From Lucinisca nassula (lineage: Eukaryota; Mollusca; Bivalvia; Lucinida; Lucinidae), in assembly GCA_963580285.1 (NCBI GenBank), contig OY757013.1:136335027-136399026 (forward strand): a stretch of DNA of 64,000 nt, written 5' to 3'. This document shows positions 21,271 to 30,707 of the stretch, in pieces. The position numbers and the translations under genes were made by a program. Positions within the stretch are counted from its first letter, which is position 1. Each line of letters starts with the position of its first letter. The notes under the pieces are model-generated. The model was not told the origin of the DNA and searched no databases. It saw only the letters and a list, made by a program, of their open reading frames with translations.

Positions 21271-21746
21271 AAATAGAAGTGAAGGCAATGATCTGAAATC
21301 GATACAATTAACCCACAACTCCCATCGGAGACACCAAAGGGAAAGAAACACAAACACGAAACAACGAAGCCTAATGGAAGCATCAATAGCGGAAATCCAA
21401 AACAAAATAATATAAGCGACACAAACACCCAAAGACAGACCATAACAAAAATAAACCGCGAAAGAAGAACCCCCTTGGAACGGTCAGTGAAACGAATTCC
21501 ACTGGGGGGGTGGGGGAGGGGGCTTAAATCGATTTTACCTGTCAACAATCATCAAACTTACTTCCGTCGCGTTTGGATAGCCTATTGGCCATTTTGTGGG
21601 AAAGTAACTGTCCTTTTGTCGGCTTTCCGCTATTGATGTTTCCATTAGGATCTGTTATTTCATGTTTGTGTTTCTTTCCCTTTGGTGTCTCTGCTGGGAG
21701 CTGTGGGTTGATCGTATCGATTCCTGATCATTGCCTCCACTTCTAT
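21271..21746. mobile_element. Head-to-head inverted pair of Naiad tails
   Basis: A minus-strand tail (21,271-21,566, ending GATCATTGCCTTCACTTCTA) is joined to a plus-strand tail (21,567-21,746, ending TGATCATTGCCTCCACTTCT). Both are 5'-truncated and meet within TCGCG/TTTGGATAGCC. The pair splits the host Naiad between its fingers and motif A parts. Confidence 0.7.
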
Positions 21747-21748
21747 TA

Positions 21749-22080
21749 TGTCGCAATATTTTATCACGATTTCTGATAGAGTAAAACATGAAGTTAATAA
21801 TGTATAGAGTTCAGTGGTGGTACAAGAGCTTGAATTAGCAATAAAACATGCTTTGTATAGTCTTTTAAGAAGTTTAGGTAACCAATATAACGTGGCAAGC
21901 TTGTCTTGGTCTTCTGTAACACATACAGCAAACCGGATGACTGAATGACAAATGTGGTCATTAACTAAAACCCTCTCTACAGCTAAAGGCTGCAGTTCAT
22001 AGGCCTTAGTACCACCAAGTTCTTGCTGAAGAGTGTTAACATAGCGAAGCCGTCAAACAACGACCACATTGTTAGCGGAC
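21749..22080 (-). pseudogene. Naiad RT fingers segment with a single in-frame UGA
   Basis: One minus-strand frame stays open for about 108 codons: ANNVVVV, then UGA, then RLRYVNTLQQELGGTKAYE, CVTEDQDKLATLYWLPKL, and FIANSSSCTTTELYTLLTSC. The LYWLPKL and SSSCTTTEL words are typical of this RT family. The only stop is TGA at 22,053-22,055, at a place where I recall related copies having cysteine. It ends where the inverted Naiad pair begins. Confidence 0.7.
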
Positions 22081-22874
22081 TTAGTATATAAATTCAGAAA
22101 ATATAAAACCGCAATGACTTCAGCACCCAATATCGTAAAATGATTCTTCGATATAAAAAGATTTGGTGCAACATAAATGTTATACGACAGACTGCATGCA
22201 TGGTAGTTAACCCAATCACGGTTGACAACTTTGCATCCCTCTTTAATTGCACGCCGGTGGGTCAGGCCTCAGATTGTATGACGGTTCCAACGTAAATGCT
22301 TATTGAGAATTAGAGAGATCTAATACTAAGTAATGTTGGTTGGTGCCTGATGCTCTGTCTCTGGTCGGGCCCCTCGGAGTCTAACAGTTGGTTTTCTTTT
22401 GCTCCAGCATTTCAGTGGTTTCTTGCTGTCGAGTCCTCACCGTTGTCTCACCTCTGTGGTTCTAGAATTATGTATTTATTATATTTGTGTTCACGGAGAT
22501 GTTGCACTGATGAGTTAGGAGGCCTTCATGCGGACTGAACACATTATTTGTCTAAATCGCGACGGAAGTAAGGGCGAGGATTGTGGCCACGTAAAATCCA
22601 TTTAAGCTTCCAGTGGAATTCGTTTCCGTTGACCGTTCCAAGGCGGTTTATTTTTGTTATGGTTTGTCTTTGGGTGTTTGTGTCGCGTATGTTATTTTAT
22701 TTTGTATAGCCTATTGGCCATTTTGTTGATAGGTAACTGTCCTTTTGGCTTTCCGCTGTTGGTGTTTCCATAAGGGTCTGATGTTTCATGTTTGTGTGCC
22801 TTTCCCTTTGGTGTCTCTGATGGGAACTGTGGGTTGGTTGTATCGATTCCTGATCACTGCCTCCATTTCTATTT
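22081..22874 (+). mobile_element. Naiad copy nested in the larger Naiad, opposite strand
   Basis: It starts at GACTTAGTATATAAATTCAG (the RT C-terminus) and runs through RQTACMVVNP- and NCTPVGQAS-type segments and the 3' tail to TGATCACTGCCTCCATTTCT. On its left the host reads CGCTAACAATG (minus strand) and on its right CATGCAGAC. The uninterrupted copy near 28,275 has GCAGACAAGGCCGCTAACAA, so the insertion point is fixed to a few bases. Confidence 0.8.
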
Positions 22875-23690
22875 TGTCTGCATGAGACAAATCAAACTTT
22901 TTATGAAAATCTTGAATACCTCGTTTAAGGTTTAGGAGGTAATAGGTTCGTGTTTTTTTGAGAATAAAAATAAATGCGTTTGTTCACTAATTTCAGAAGC
23001 CTAGTTTCCATTCTTTAATAGCTTTATGCGCAACATACTCTCGTTTGCACAATCGATTACCAAATTCATTCAAGGCAGCAGCGTTTTCATCTCTACATTT
23101 GTTTAAATCAATTTTAGAAGGAAATCGATGTTTCGGTCCTTTAGAAATTATATTACGTATCCTTGTATCAGGAATAATTTTTAAATTGCCAGTAGTAATA
23201 TGACCAGCAGAAGGATAGCAATACACTGATTTTTTACAATCGCATGTATCAGGAGTGTTAGTGTCAATATCAAGATCAGAAACCAGTTTATTTAAATTAA
23301 AAATGATATTTCTATCAGGTTTATTGTATTAATAGCAAATTACGGGTGTTTCAGTATTTTGAAAATAAGCAGGAATGATGAAATCACCGAACTGTCCCGG
23401 AAGATACTAGGTAAATCTATTAAATCCAAATCCTTATTAATGAAGGATAGTTTGATGTAATGACGTTTGTGAATAATTTCAGAATCGATGAAAGGACGAA
23501 GAGCATGCTGAGAATAACCTCTAGTTAAAAGAGCAGCATCGTATAACTGATGAGAATTATCGTAGAATTTATTCGCCTCGGTGTCCAGAATTCGTAATAC
23601 AGAAATGGGTAATAAATGGGTAATAAACTTCGAAAAGCAAGCATTGCGTTTAACGCCTTTGACAGTCCAGAAGTGAGAAAATATCAAAAT
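22875..23690 (-). pseudogene. Naiad linker with CxC motif and N-terminal RT part
   Basis: On the minus strand the order is LDLIDLPSIFRD, a Cys-Asp-Cys within PDTCDCKKS at 23,236-23,244, YPSAGHITTG, IRNIISKGPKHRFPSKI, KCRDENAAALNEFGNRLCKR and EWKLGF, then a shifted FHKKF segment that stops at 22,875 where another Naiad starts. The CxC motif between endonuclease and RT is the hallmark reported for Naiads. A TAA stop near 23,330 and frameshifts break it. Confidence 0.7.
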
Positions 23691-23699
23691 CGGGCATTT

Positions 23700-24345
23700 T
23701 AGATATAATTAAGTTTCATGCCGTTTAATAATTTTAAACCTAGCTGTAGAATTTTCATCATAGTAATTTTTCCACTGGCTGCATAGAAATATCTTTTATA
23801 GAAAGACATGTACGTTTGAAATGATGGCACAAGAAATTGTCCGTTTTTAGGCTTACTCATTCTACGATAGTGTTCGTTAAATCGTGTTTTAACATGCGAT
23901 TAGTTTGCTCGACATACTGCATTTTACAATTTGCAGTATGTCAGGTTATCACATATATCGAATCCGTATCATTGCCCCCACTTCCATTTTACATGTCAAA
24001 TCGGACATGTTAACAACAGAAAAACGTCTACCGTTTACAGACGAAGAAACGGTAGACGCAGTGCATAAATGTGAACAGCACCTGCACTTAGAAATAGCAG
24101 GATACATTCTACTTCTTTTGAAAGGATTGGTATATTTCCGAAGAATGGGCGATTTGATAGGCGATAATCTAACTCTCAGATTATTTTTAAATAAATTAGT
24201 ACTACCTGCTCCAATTAAATAAACGGAAGCGGCAGAGAACAAATTTATGGGCCCCACCAATACCGACGGCAACATAGCTCTATAATTATTAACAGAACGG
24301 GGAATCCGTACAGAAAAAGCAGAATGTAACCTCGGGGGAGATATT
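23700..24345 (-). pseudogene. Naiad N-terminal zinc-binding and GIY-YIG-like endonuclease region
   Basis: The upstream part is an open minus-strand frame of about 100 codons with a Cys-rich SKCRCCSHLCTASTV segment and NGRRFSVVNMSDLTC. Downstream, LTYC (near 23,940), QYVEQTNRMLK (23,902-23,919 and on) and, after a frameshift, TRFNEHYRRMSKPK (to 23,857) match the GIY...YIG...R...E-H order of PLE endonucleases, with YIG read here as YVE. The domain would nick target DNA for primed reverse transcription. A ~35 bp Naiad 3'-end insertion splits it at 23,957-23,990. The zinc-finger assignment is inference. Confidence 0.6.
23957..23990 (+). mobile_element. Ultra-short Naiad 3'-end insertion
   Basis: About 35 bp match only the last bases of a Naiad tail (ATCGAATCCGTATCATTGCC then CCCACTTCCATTTT). 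They interrupt the GIY-YIG region, and ACAT occurs on both sides, consistent with a 4 bp target duplication. It would be an extreme 5' truncation. Confidence 0.5.
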
Positions 24346-24351
24346 GTAAAG

Positions 24352-25300
24352 TAGAAGTAAAACAAAGATCAATAACCGCCTTGGAACGGTCAGTGGAAAG
24401 ATTTCCACCGGGGTGGGGGGGGGGGGTGGTGGGGGAATCGATTTCAAGTGGCCACAATCCTCGCCCTTACTTCTGTCGCGATTTGGACAAAAATTTGCCC
24501 AGTCCGCATGAAGGCCTCCTAACTCATCAGTGCAACCTCTCCGTGAACACAAATAATCAAAGAACCACAGAGGCGAGACAACGGCGAGGACCCGACAGCA
24601 AGAAACCACTGAAATGCTGGAGCAAAAGAAAACCAACAGTTAGACCCCGATGGGCCCGACCAGAGACAGAGCACCAGGCACCAACCAACATTACCTTGAA
24701 TTAGATCTCTATAATTCTCAATAAGCCTTTACTTGCTTCCAAAGGATAACCATTTTATAGAACATATTTACGTTGTAACCGTCATTGAATCTGAGGCCTG
24801 ACCCACCGGCGCGCAACCAAAGAGGGAAGCAAAGCCGCCAACCGCGACCGGGCCAACCACCACGCATGCAGCCCGCCGCACAACACCCATGCTGCATCCC
24901 CTCCCCCCCACACACACCGAAGAATGATTTCACGAAACCGGGCGCTGTAGTCATTGCGTTCACACACCCTTCTGAATTTATATACCAAGTGACCACAAAA
25001 TTCGGGTTCCGATAGACCTTGTTGCAGAAGAGATTCAAGGCCAACACTGAATCCCGAAATCAAACCAGAACGGCGTCTATAAAATTTGGAAAAGGCTTTG
25101 CGTAGTCCATTTCATCGACAACCACGACCAAGAAGTTTAGACGTTAACAATTTATTACGAGTGTTGAAGTCAGTTACATGACCACACACTCCAGCAAACC
25201 GAATTAACTGCGAAACACAAACGCCACAGGACGGAGCACGAGGCACATCACCATCAAAAAACAGGAAAATTTACAATCTCAAAATCAAAGTCATTTATTT
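24352..25300 (-). pseudogene. Second Naiad, head-to-tail with the full-length copy
   Basis: The minus-strand RT C-terminus (GLESLLQQGLSEPEF, DLVYKF) is followed by a 3' tail that ends at 24,352 in CTTTGTTTTACTTCTACTTT. About 160 bp of tail between the GGCGGTTATTG joint and the end has been lost. The end of this element abuts the 5' end of the copy at 24,350, the tandem layout typical of Penelope-like insertions. GC is higher than in other copies because many T-to-C type changes are present. Confidence 0.7.
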
Positions 25301-25865
25301 GTGATACGCATGTGCGTGTAAAGGGATGATACCGTCAAAACTAAAGCGATACTCATACCGGTCATTAAGTTAAACAGTACACGGAAGAACGGTAAATCCT
25401 TCAAATAGAATGCAAGTATAACAAAAGCCCACAAAACAGCTATGTCTATAAAAGCCCACATATATCACACAAGCAATCGTTATACAACCAGGTACGAACA
25501 TCGGTCCAATTAAGACCTTCAACAGGTATCTATATGATGTGAACATAAGGAACGATGAAAAGCAATTGTAAAAGTAATCCCAGCGGATTGGAAAAATAAG
25601 ACCATTAAACCCTCATTAGAATTTTAACAGACCAAAACAAATTTCTTCCTGATCTATCGAAGCATTAATCGCAATAATTGTTTGATGGCAGTAAAACATG
25701 AAGTTAATATTTTGGAAATTTCAATGCTGGTACAAGAGCTTGAATTTGCAAATAACCACGCTATGCATCGTCTTTTTGTAGATTATGTAACCAGTTTAAC
25801 GTAGGAAGCTTGGCTTGGCCTTCTGTAACAGATACAGTAGACTTGGTGGCTGAATGACAAATGTG

Positions 25866-26420
25866 TGTGGCAAAAGACAGTAAACAAGTGAAATGAGAAC
25901 AGTTAATAAGATTTATTTTAATGCCACATTAGTAAACAAATTAAACCTGTTATAAAAACCAATATAAATAATTATTCGGTTTGTATTACTACAATAACCA
26001 TTACAAATTACACTTTCCTATCTTTTCCTTACGTGTTGATCCCTTACATCTTCTGTTCTGTAATGCCACTGTTCTGGTATTCTGTTCAATATTCTGTTCT
26101 ATTATTCTTGTGTTCTTTAATTCCACTGTCGTGTTGTTCTATAAATCCAATGTTCTGTAATTACTCTGTAATTATTTCCTTCACCTTTCTTTTCTATGAA
26201 TCCTTTGTTCTGTAAATCCTTTGTCTAATGTTCTTCCATTACTATTCTGTTACTCTTATCCCCTTAGTAACGACGTCAACGTCATTACGCTGCGCTACTT
26301 ATTGTTCATAAAACCTAATGTATAATTAATGAACCTAATTGTGCTGTGAATATTATATAATTTACAAAAATGAAATTAATGATTGCATGGAAAAGTTGTT
26401 ATCGTGGAGGATCCACGACA
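25866..26420 (-). repeat. 3' LTR of the BEL/Pao-like element
   Basis: 555 bp, TG...CA termini on both strands. It contains about ten spaced copies of TGTTCT (AGAACA on the coding strand) between 26,050 and 26,220. Confidence 0.85.
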
Positions 26421-26429
26421 CTCCACCCC
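26421..26429 (-). promoter_or_regulatory. Polypurine tract
   Basis: GGGGTGGAG on the minus strand directly precedes the 3' LTR start TGTCGTGG, the expected plus-strand primer position. Confidence 0.7.
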
Positions 26430-26518
26430 AGCATGAAATATCTGTTCATTATTTGTTAGCAGCACACTTGTATCCATTCGACAATCCGCTAGAAGTATCT
26501 CTCTTTCGAACAAAATTT

Positions 26519-27286
26519 TCATACCTCCGTCTGATTTGGATTTTCCAATAAGGTCTTCCTAGTGCCGCCAGCAGTTGACTGTATCTTTACAGAATCAGAA
26601 TCCCCTTTTCTCTGTGCCTTTCCAGTTTCTAGAAATGAATGGTCCACCATCTGATTTTCCACTAAGGTCTTCCTAGTGCCGCCAGCAGTTGACTGTATGT
26701 TTACAGAATCAGAATCCCCTTTTCTCTGTGCCTTTCCAGTTTCTAAAAATGAATGGTCCACCATCTGCAGATCTGTATTTTGTTGTTGAATCCATGATTT
26801 CTGTAATTTGTGGTCAGCTCTCACTCTCCGTTTGTCATTATCTTCGATTTTAGTTGCCTTGCTGCATGCAATTGCCTCTGTCCAAGCAAAGGAATCTTGA
26901 GACCTTACAGCAGGTGCACAGCTCTTATGTTCCAAATGTTCAAATTTTTCTTTTATCTGGATTATTTCATTGGATAACTGTTGCAATGTTTCAGTATATC
27001 CTTTAAGTGATGACTGAATCATTTCCCTTTCTGCCTCTAGCTTTGAAATTGTCTCTTTTAAAATTGTATTTTCTTTTGTACACTCTACCAGATCTGACTT
27101 GGCTTGCTGAAGTTCATTTAGAATTTGATTATATTCTCCTCCATAATTGCTCTTTGTTCTGTCATGCCGTTTATCTGGTTCCTCCGAAGTGGGTTCTTTG
27201 TCGGCTGTATTATATAACCTTCCCATTCTTATTACTTTTTCACTATCTTGAAATGAATTAAGCTTTTCTTTCTTTACATGAGGCAA
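26519..27286 (-). CDS. Coiled-coil protein inside the LTR element
   Basis: 255 codons, ATG near 27,286, open to 26,519. Residues about 50-115 are rich in E, K, Q and L in heptad-like spacing (ILNELQQAKSDLVECTKENT, ETISKLEAEREM), so a coiled coil is likely. The C-terminal part has a tandem duplication of a 38-residue unit (starting QMVDHSFLETGKAQRKGDSD), encoded by a 114 bp direct repeat at about 26,539-26,770. I do not recognise a catalytic domain. It may be part of a Gag-like protein or a captured sequence. Its open length suggests recent activity. Confidence 0.55.
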   Translation of the reverse strand: MPHVKKEKLNSFQDSEKVIRMGRLYNTADKEPTSEEPDKRHDRTKSNYGGEYNQILNELQQAKSDLVECTKENTILKETISKLEAEREMIQSSLKGYTETLQQLSNEIIQIKEKFEHLEHKSCAPAVRSQDSFAWTEAIACSKATKIEDNDKRRVRADHKLQKSWIQQQNTDLQMVDHSFLETGKAQRKGDSDSVNIQSTAGGTRKTLVENQMVDHSFLETGKAQRKGDSDSVKIQSTAGGTRKTLLENPNQTEV

Positions 27287-27292
27287 TTGCAG

Positions 27293-27560
27293 TTTATTTG
27301 ATTAGACAAAATTTACATTCAGCTGGCGAAAGCTTCAGTGGTGATAATTTTCCCTTTTGCAGAAAAAAACAGGTCTTCTTTGTAAAACACTCAAAATTTA
27401 ATGCTCTATGTTCACGTTTAAGGCACAAAAAGCAACTTCCTAATCCTTTGAGAAATTGCTTGCTAGCTTCAGGTGTTGTATAATTCGGACAGCAGTCATT
27501 CCAATGATCCCCACCACAGAAACTGCAGAGTTGTCTGAATATGTTTTCTTTAGTTGAAAT
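27293..27560 (-). pseudogene. Gag zinc-knuckle fragment, BEL/Pao type
   Basis: One minus-strand frame encodes CSFCGGDHWNDCCPNY, then FLKGLGSCFLCLKREHRA, FECFTKKTCFF and ends AECKFCLIK at a stop near 27,293. Paired Cys/His knuckles of this spacing are characteristic of BEL/Pao Gag. No start codon is visible and the N-terminal Gag is missing, since the frame begins soon after the primer-binding site. It lies upstream of the coiled-coil frame. The knuckle spacing is slightly abnormal. Confidence 0.65.
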
Positions 27561-27609
27561 TTTAGTTTCAATCTTATATATTTGTACGCTCTAGACCCCT
27601 TATGAAAAT

Positions 27610-27626
27610 CCCGGGTTCCGGCACCA
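27610..27626 (-). promoter_or_regulatory. Primer-binding site, tRNA-Phe-like
   Basis: The minus-strand sequence TGGTGCCGGAACCCGGG lies 5 nt inside the 5' LTR. It complements the 3' end common to animal tRNA-Phe (CCCGGGTTTCGGCACCA) except for one base. Confidence 0.75.
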
Positions 27627-27631
27627 AATAA

Positions 27632-28189
27632 TGTGGCAAAAGACAGTAAACAAGCGAAATGAAAACAGTTAATCAATATTATTTTAATGCCACATTACAG
27701 AACAAATTAAACCTGTTATAGAAAGCAATATAAATAATTATTCGTTTTGCATTAAGTACAATAACCATTAAAAATTGAACTTTCCTATCTTTTCCTTACG
27801 TGTTGATCCCTTACATCTTCTGTTCTGTAATGTCACTGTTCTGGTATTCTGTTCAATATTCTCTTCTATTATTCTTGTGTTCTTTAATTCCACTGTAGTG
27901 TTGTTCTTTAAATCCAATGTTCTGTAATTACTCTGTTCTGTTATTTCCTTCACCTTTCTGTTCTATGAATCCTATGTTCTGTAAATCCTTTGTCTTATGT
28001 TCTTCCATTACTATTCTGTTACGCTTATCCCCTTAGTAACGGCGTCAACGTCTTTACGTTGCGTTACTCATTGTTCATAAAACCTAATGTATAATTAATG
28101 AACCTAATTGTGCTGCGAATATTATATAATTTATAAAAATGAACTTAATGGTTGCATGGAAAAGTTGTTATCGTGGAGAATCCACGACA
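27632..28189 (-). repeat. 5' LTR of the BEL/Pao-like element
   Basis: 558 bp, nearly identical to the other LTR, with the same AGAACA clusters and an AT-rich TATATAATATTC segment near its 5' side on the coding strand that could serve as a TATA element. Confidence 0.85.
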
Positions 28190-28400
28190 ATGTGGTCATA
28201 AACTGCACCCCTCTCTACAGCCAAAGGCTTCAGTTCATAGGCCTATGTACCACCAAGCTCTTTTCAACAACGACGACATTGTTAGCGGCCTTGTCTGCTG
28301 GAGCCAAAACAAACTTCTTATGAAATTCTTGAATACCTAGTTTAAGGTGACGTAAAGACGTCTTAGGTTTAGGAATAATCAAAAATCAGTTTGTAAAATT

Positions 28401-29149
28401 GTCTAAAACTTTGAAACCATTGTAATATTCTGATTAGGCCTAGCATGTTGATTTAGATAAAAAATATATTACTATTGAAATTGCCTCATAGAAGCAAAGT
28501 AAGAAATCGTTTTCTCGGAGCTCAGATGTTCTGTTGACGTCAGCGGCCAAAACGTTCTTCATTTAACGTCGTTTTATTTATACTTTTCATGTCTGATTTA
28601 TGCTAGAACGAAAGTTACTCTTCAACTGCTTAATAAATGATAGGCCGTCCAAGGGAGGTCGGCAAATTGTGTTTTATGCAAATCCCGTTTGTGTTGGCAT
28701 TGGCATAACTTGATTTAAGAACTAAACATGTATATACTAAACCAATGGATTGATTCTGATTAAGCTCTTACACATGGACGAATTGATAAAAGTTTGTCAA
28801 GCTTGGCATATTATATCATCGCAACCTTTGATCTGATTTCGGGGTCTTTTACCTCATTTTCAAGGTAGCATGGTCCAAAAAACTAAATTGTGGTCAAAAA
28901 CGGCTTGTCTATACCCTGTCTCCTAACAAAATGCATGATCTGTGTTCAAGAGTGTGGTGCAAGTTTTCATTACAACCTCTCAAAGACTTGATTAGATTTT
29001 GGTGACGTCGACCTTTTTTATAGTTATGGTTGGGGAACCAATTCTAGTTAATATTTCCACACGAATTCCTAACTATCAAACCGCTAAAAGTACTTGATAC
29101 GAGCGTATAATGTATTCGTTTAATTCCCAAACTGAATGATAAACAGCCA
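28401..29149. other. No gene seen
   Basis: Unassigned spacer, including the stretch near 28,860-29,010 that reads like ordinary intergenic sequence with no supported frame. Confidence 0.35.
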
Positions 29150-29260
29150 AATCCTGATATGGTGGCTTCTCCGGAAGCCATCTGTTCTGAATCAACGATT
29201 TTGCAAAGATACGGATTGCCGTGATCAGATGGATAAGGGTAAAAGTTGAACCAATGATTT
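29150..29260 (+). mobile_element. Family B (piggyBac-like) MITE remnant
   Basis: GATATGGTGGCTTCTCCGGA AGCCATCT resembles the inner hairpin of the 18.7 kb copy, and GTGATCAGATGGATAAGGGT follows. Termini are lost. Confidence 0.35.
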
Positions 29261-29379
29261 CCTAAACGTGTTTTTGGGGGATGTTTAACGCCGCCTTGGA
29301 TTACCAAGCCGCCCTCAGATACTTAAAACACATAAAGGTTAAACCGCCAGTGATCATTACTACCTGGTGTAATTACACT

Positions 29380-29595
29380 GAACAACAACAACTACTACTA
29401 TCACCCCCACCGCCACTACTAAATGCGATATCACAATTCAATTACACTTCTACTACTACTTCTACTACTACTACTACTACTACATCCACTACTACTGCAT
29501 TTACTTCTACTACTACTACTACTTCTACTTCTTCTACACTACTACTACTACTACTTCTACTTCTTCTTCCACTACTACTGCTACTATTTATTTGT
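29380..29595. repeat. Compound (ACT)/(TTC) microsatellite
   Basis: ACT and CTTCTACTAC units alternate for about 200 bp. Two long overlapping open frames here are low-complexity Thr/Ser/Leu runs and not genes. Confidence 0.85.
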
Positions 29596-29661
29596 TTGGC
29601 TTGTTGTTTGTGTTGTTGTTTGTATTTACTATGTTCGTATTGCTCGCCTACAATTGAGAAT

Positions 29662-29942
29662 CATCAAGAAAACACGCCTATATAATTTTGACCCCCTTGA
29701 ACCTCACTTTTATATAGTAAAACTGGGGTTTCCGGGGGTATACCTTATTTTTCTTATTTCAGCTCTAAAATATAGATTGTGGGTACGCGTTAGAACCGCC
29801 TCGATGAGGCGGTTCTAACGAGTGCCCAAAGTCTATATTTTGAGCAGAAATAAGAACAAATATCACAATTTTTCATTATAACATTTTCATTTTTTCGGCG
29901 ATAAAGGTGGCAATGTATTTGTATAGGCGTGTTTGCGTAATG
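29662..29942 (+). mobile_element. Family A MITE at the left edge of the triplication
   Basis: Termini CATCAAGAAAACACGCCTAT and GTATAGGCGTGTTTGCGTAA TG, core GAACCGCCTCGATGAGGCGG. The left breakpoint of the tandem repeat (29,733) lies inside this copy. Confidence 0.8.
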
Positions 29943-30707
29943 TACGGAGTATACAGCGGTAAGACTACATCGTTTTGATACACAGTAGCCTCACAATTGA
30001 TATGACCAATCTGCCCTGAACCAATACTAAACACGACAGACAAGGTGTGCTCTTTGAAACTACGACACATTAATCTATTTTGCGTACAATTCTTCTTATA
30101 TTTACTCCCATGTGACACACGTATGATGTTATCAATATGAAAATGCAGGATATAAAATTTGATCCTTTCTTTGAATATCAAATTCCTGAGTATCGATGTT
30201 TATCTTCAACCCATATATGCCTTTCGGTCCTTTACTGGGACATTGTCAAACAGTGTTAACCCAGATCAGAAGCCGCAGATCTAGGTGTGCATTGTTTGAT
30301 TATAGGATAATCATTTTTGTAAAATTTGCTACAAACAGAAACAAACTTGACCCTTTTTTTAACTGGAATTGGCCCACTTTGGTGGAAGATTCTATTGACA
30401 TGTTTGGGTTTTCAAGGTGAAAACGTGTCCTATGGCTTTTGCGCCAAGATAAAAATCAAACGCACAATTTGGCCAGATTTTTCACTGGGCACTACATGTT
30501 TCTGTGTATGGATATTTATTAAATCAAAGCTTCTTCAGATAGTGTGGGTCGCCTGTGTTTTAACGAATATGCGCTCCACATTTGTTCCAGTTTTCTGGGC
30601 ACATAAGTCCCACGAGACTTGCACTGAATCATTTAGAGTTTAACCCTTGTCCTGATCAATAGATTAGCCTTGGCACACCTAAATCTGACTAGCAACAAAT
30701 CAAATTT

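Larger units (their letters stand above)
19851..24350 (-). mobile_element. Nearly complete Naiad Penelope-like retroelement with nested insertions
   Basis: Read on the minus strand, fragments fall in one consistent order: zinc-binding/GIY-YIG region (24,345-23,857), linker with CxC motif (23,690-22,875), RT fingers (22,080-21,749), motif A, motif B and thumb (21,270-20,470), and a 3' noncoding tail to 19,851. Removing the two Naiad insertions at 21,271-21,746 and 22,081-22,874 leaves about 3.2 kb. An N-terminal GIY-YIG joined to RT by a CxC linker is the published layout of Naiad elements, which differ from canonical Penelope elements with a C-terminal endonuclease. Stops, frameshifts and a deletion spanning the RT catalytic box show that the copy is dead. 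The family call is from remembered motifs, not a search. Confidence 0.75.
25866..28189 (-). mobile_element. Non-autonomous BEL/Pao-like LTR retrotransposon
   Basis: Two ~556 bp direct repeats (25,866-26,420 and 27,632-28,189) flank about 1.2 kb. ATGTG occurs at 25,861-25,865 and 28,190-28,194 as a 5 bp target duplication. On the minus strand the LTRs begin TGTCGTGG and end GCCACA. A primer-binding site and polypurine tract are in the right places. The interior has a Gag-type zinc-knuckle region and a coiled-coil frame, but no protease, RT, RNase H or integrase, so it would depend on another element. LTR differences look like a few percent by eye. Confidence 0.85.
25590..28400 (-). pseudogene. 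Naiad RT fingers fragment split by a BEL/Pao element
   Basis: Minus-strand pieces at 28,400-28,195 (HLKLGIQEFHKKFVLAPADK, AANNVVVV) and 25,860-25,590 (VTEGQAKLPTLNWL, SSSCTS-like, SCFTAIK) form one diverged copy. The join is recovered by removing 25,866-28,189 and one ATGTG duplication. A ~30 bp deletion follows NNVVVV. Confidence 0.7.

Noticed and set aside
22800..22860. SECIS element in the Naiad tail (CTGATGG...CTGATC words)
   Set aside because: I could not draw a convincing stem with the UGA/GA quartet and unpaired A residues. A dedicated SECIS search is needed before any claim.
29281..29818. Long overlapping frames over the ACT/TTC repeat
   Set aside because: They encode low-complexity Thr, Ser and Leu runs and exist because the microsatellite has no stops in several frames.
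29876..30181. 101-codon minus frame present in all three 5.8 kb units as a gene
   Set aside because: Its C-terminal part lies in a MITE arm and its conservation only reflects recent duplication. No domain was recognised.
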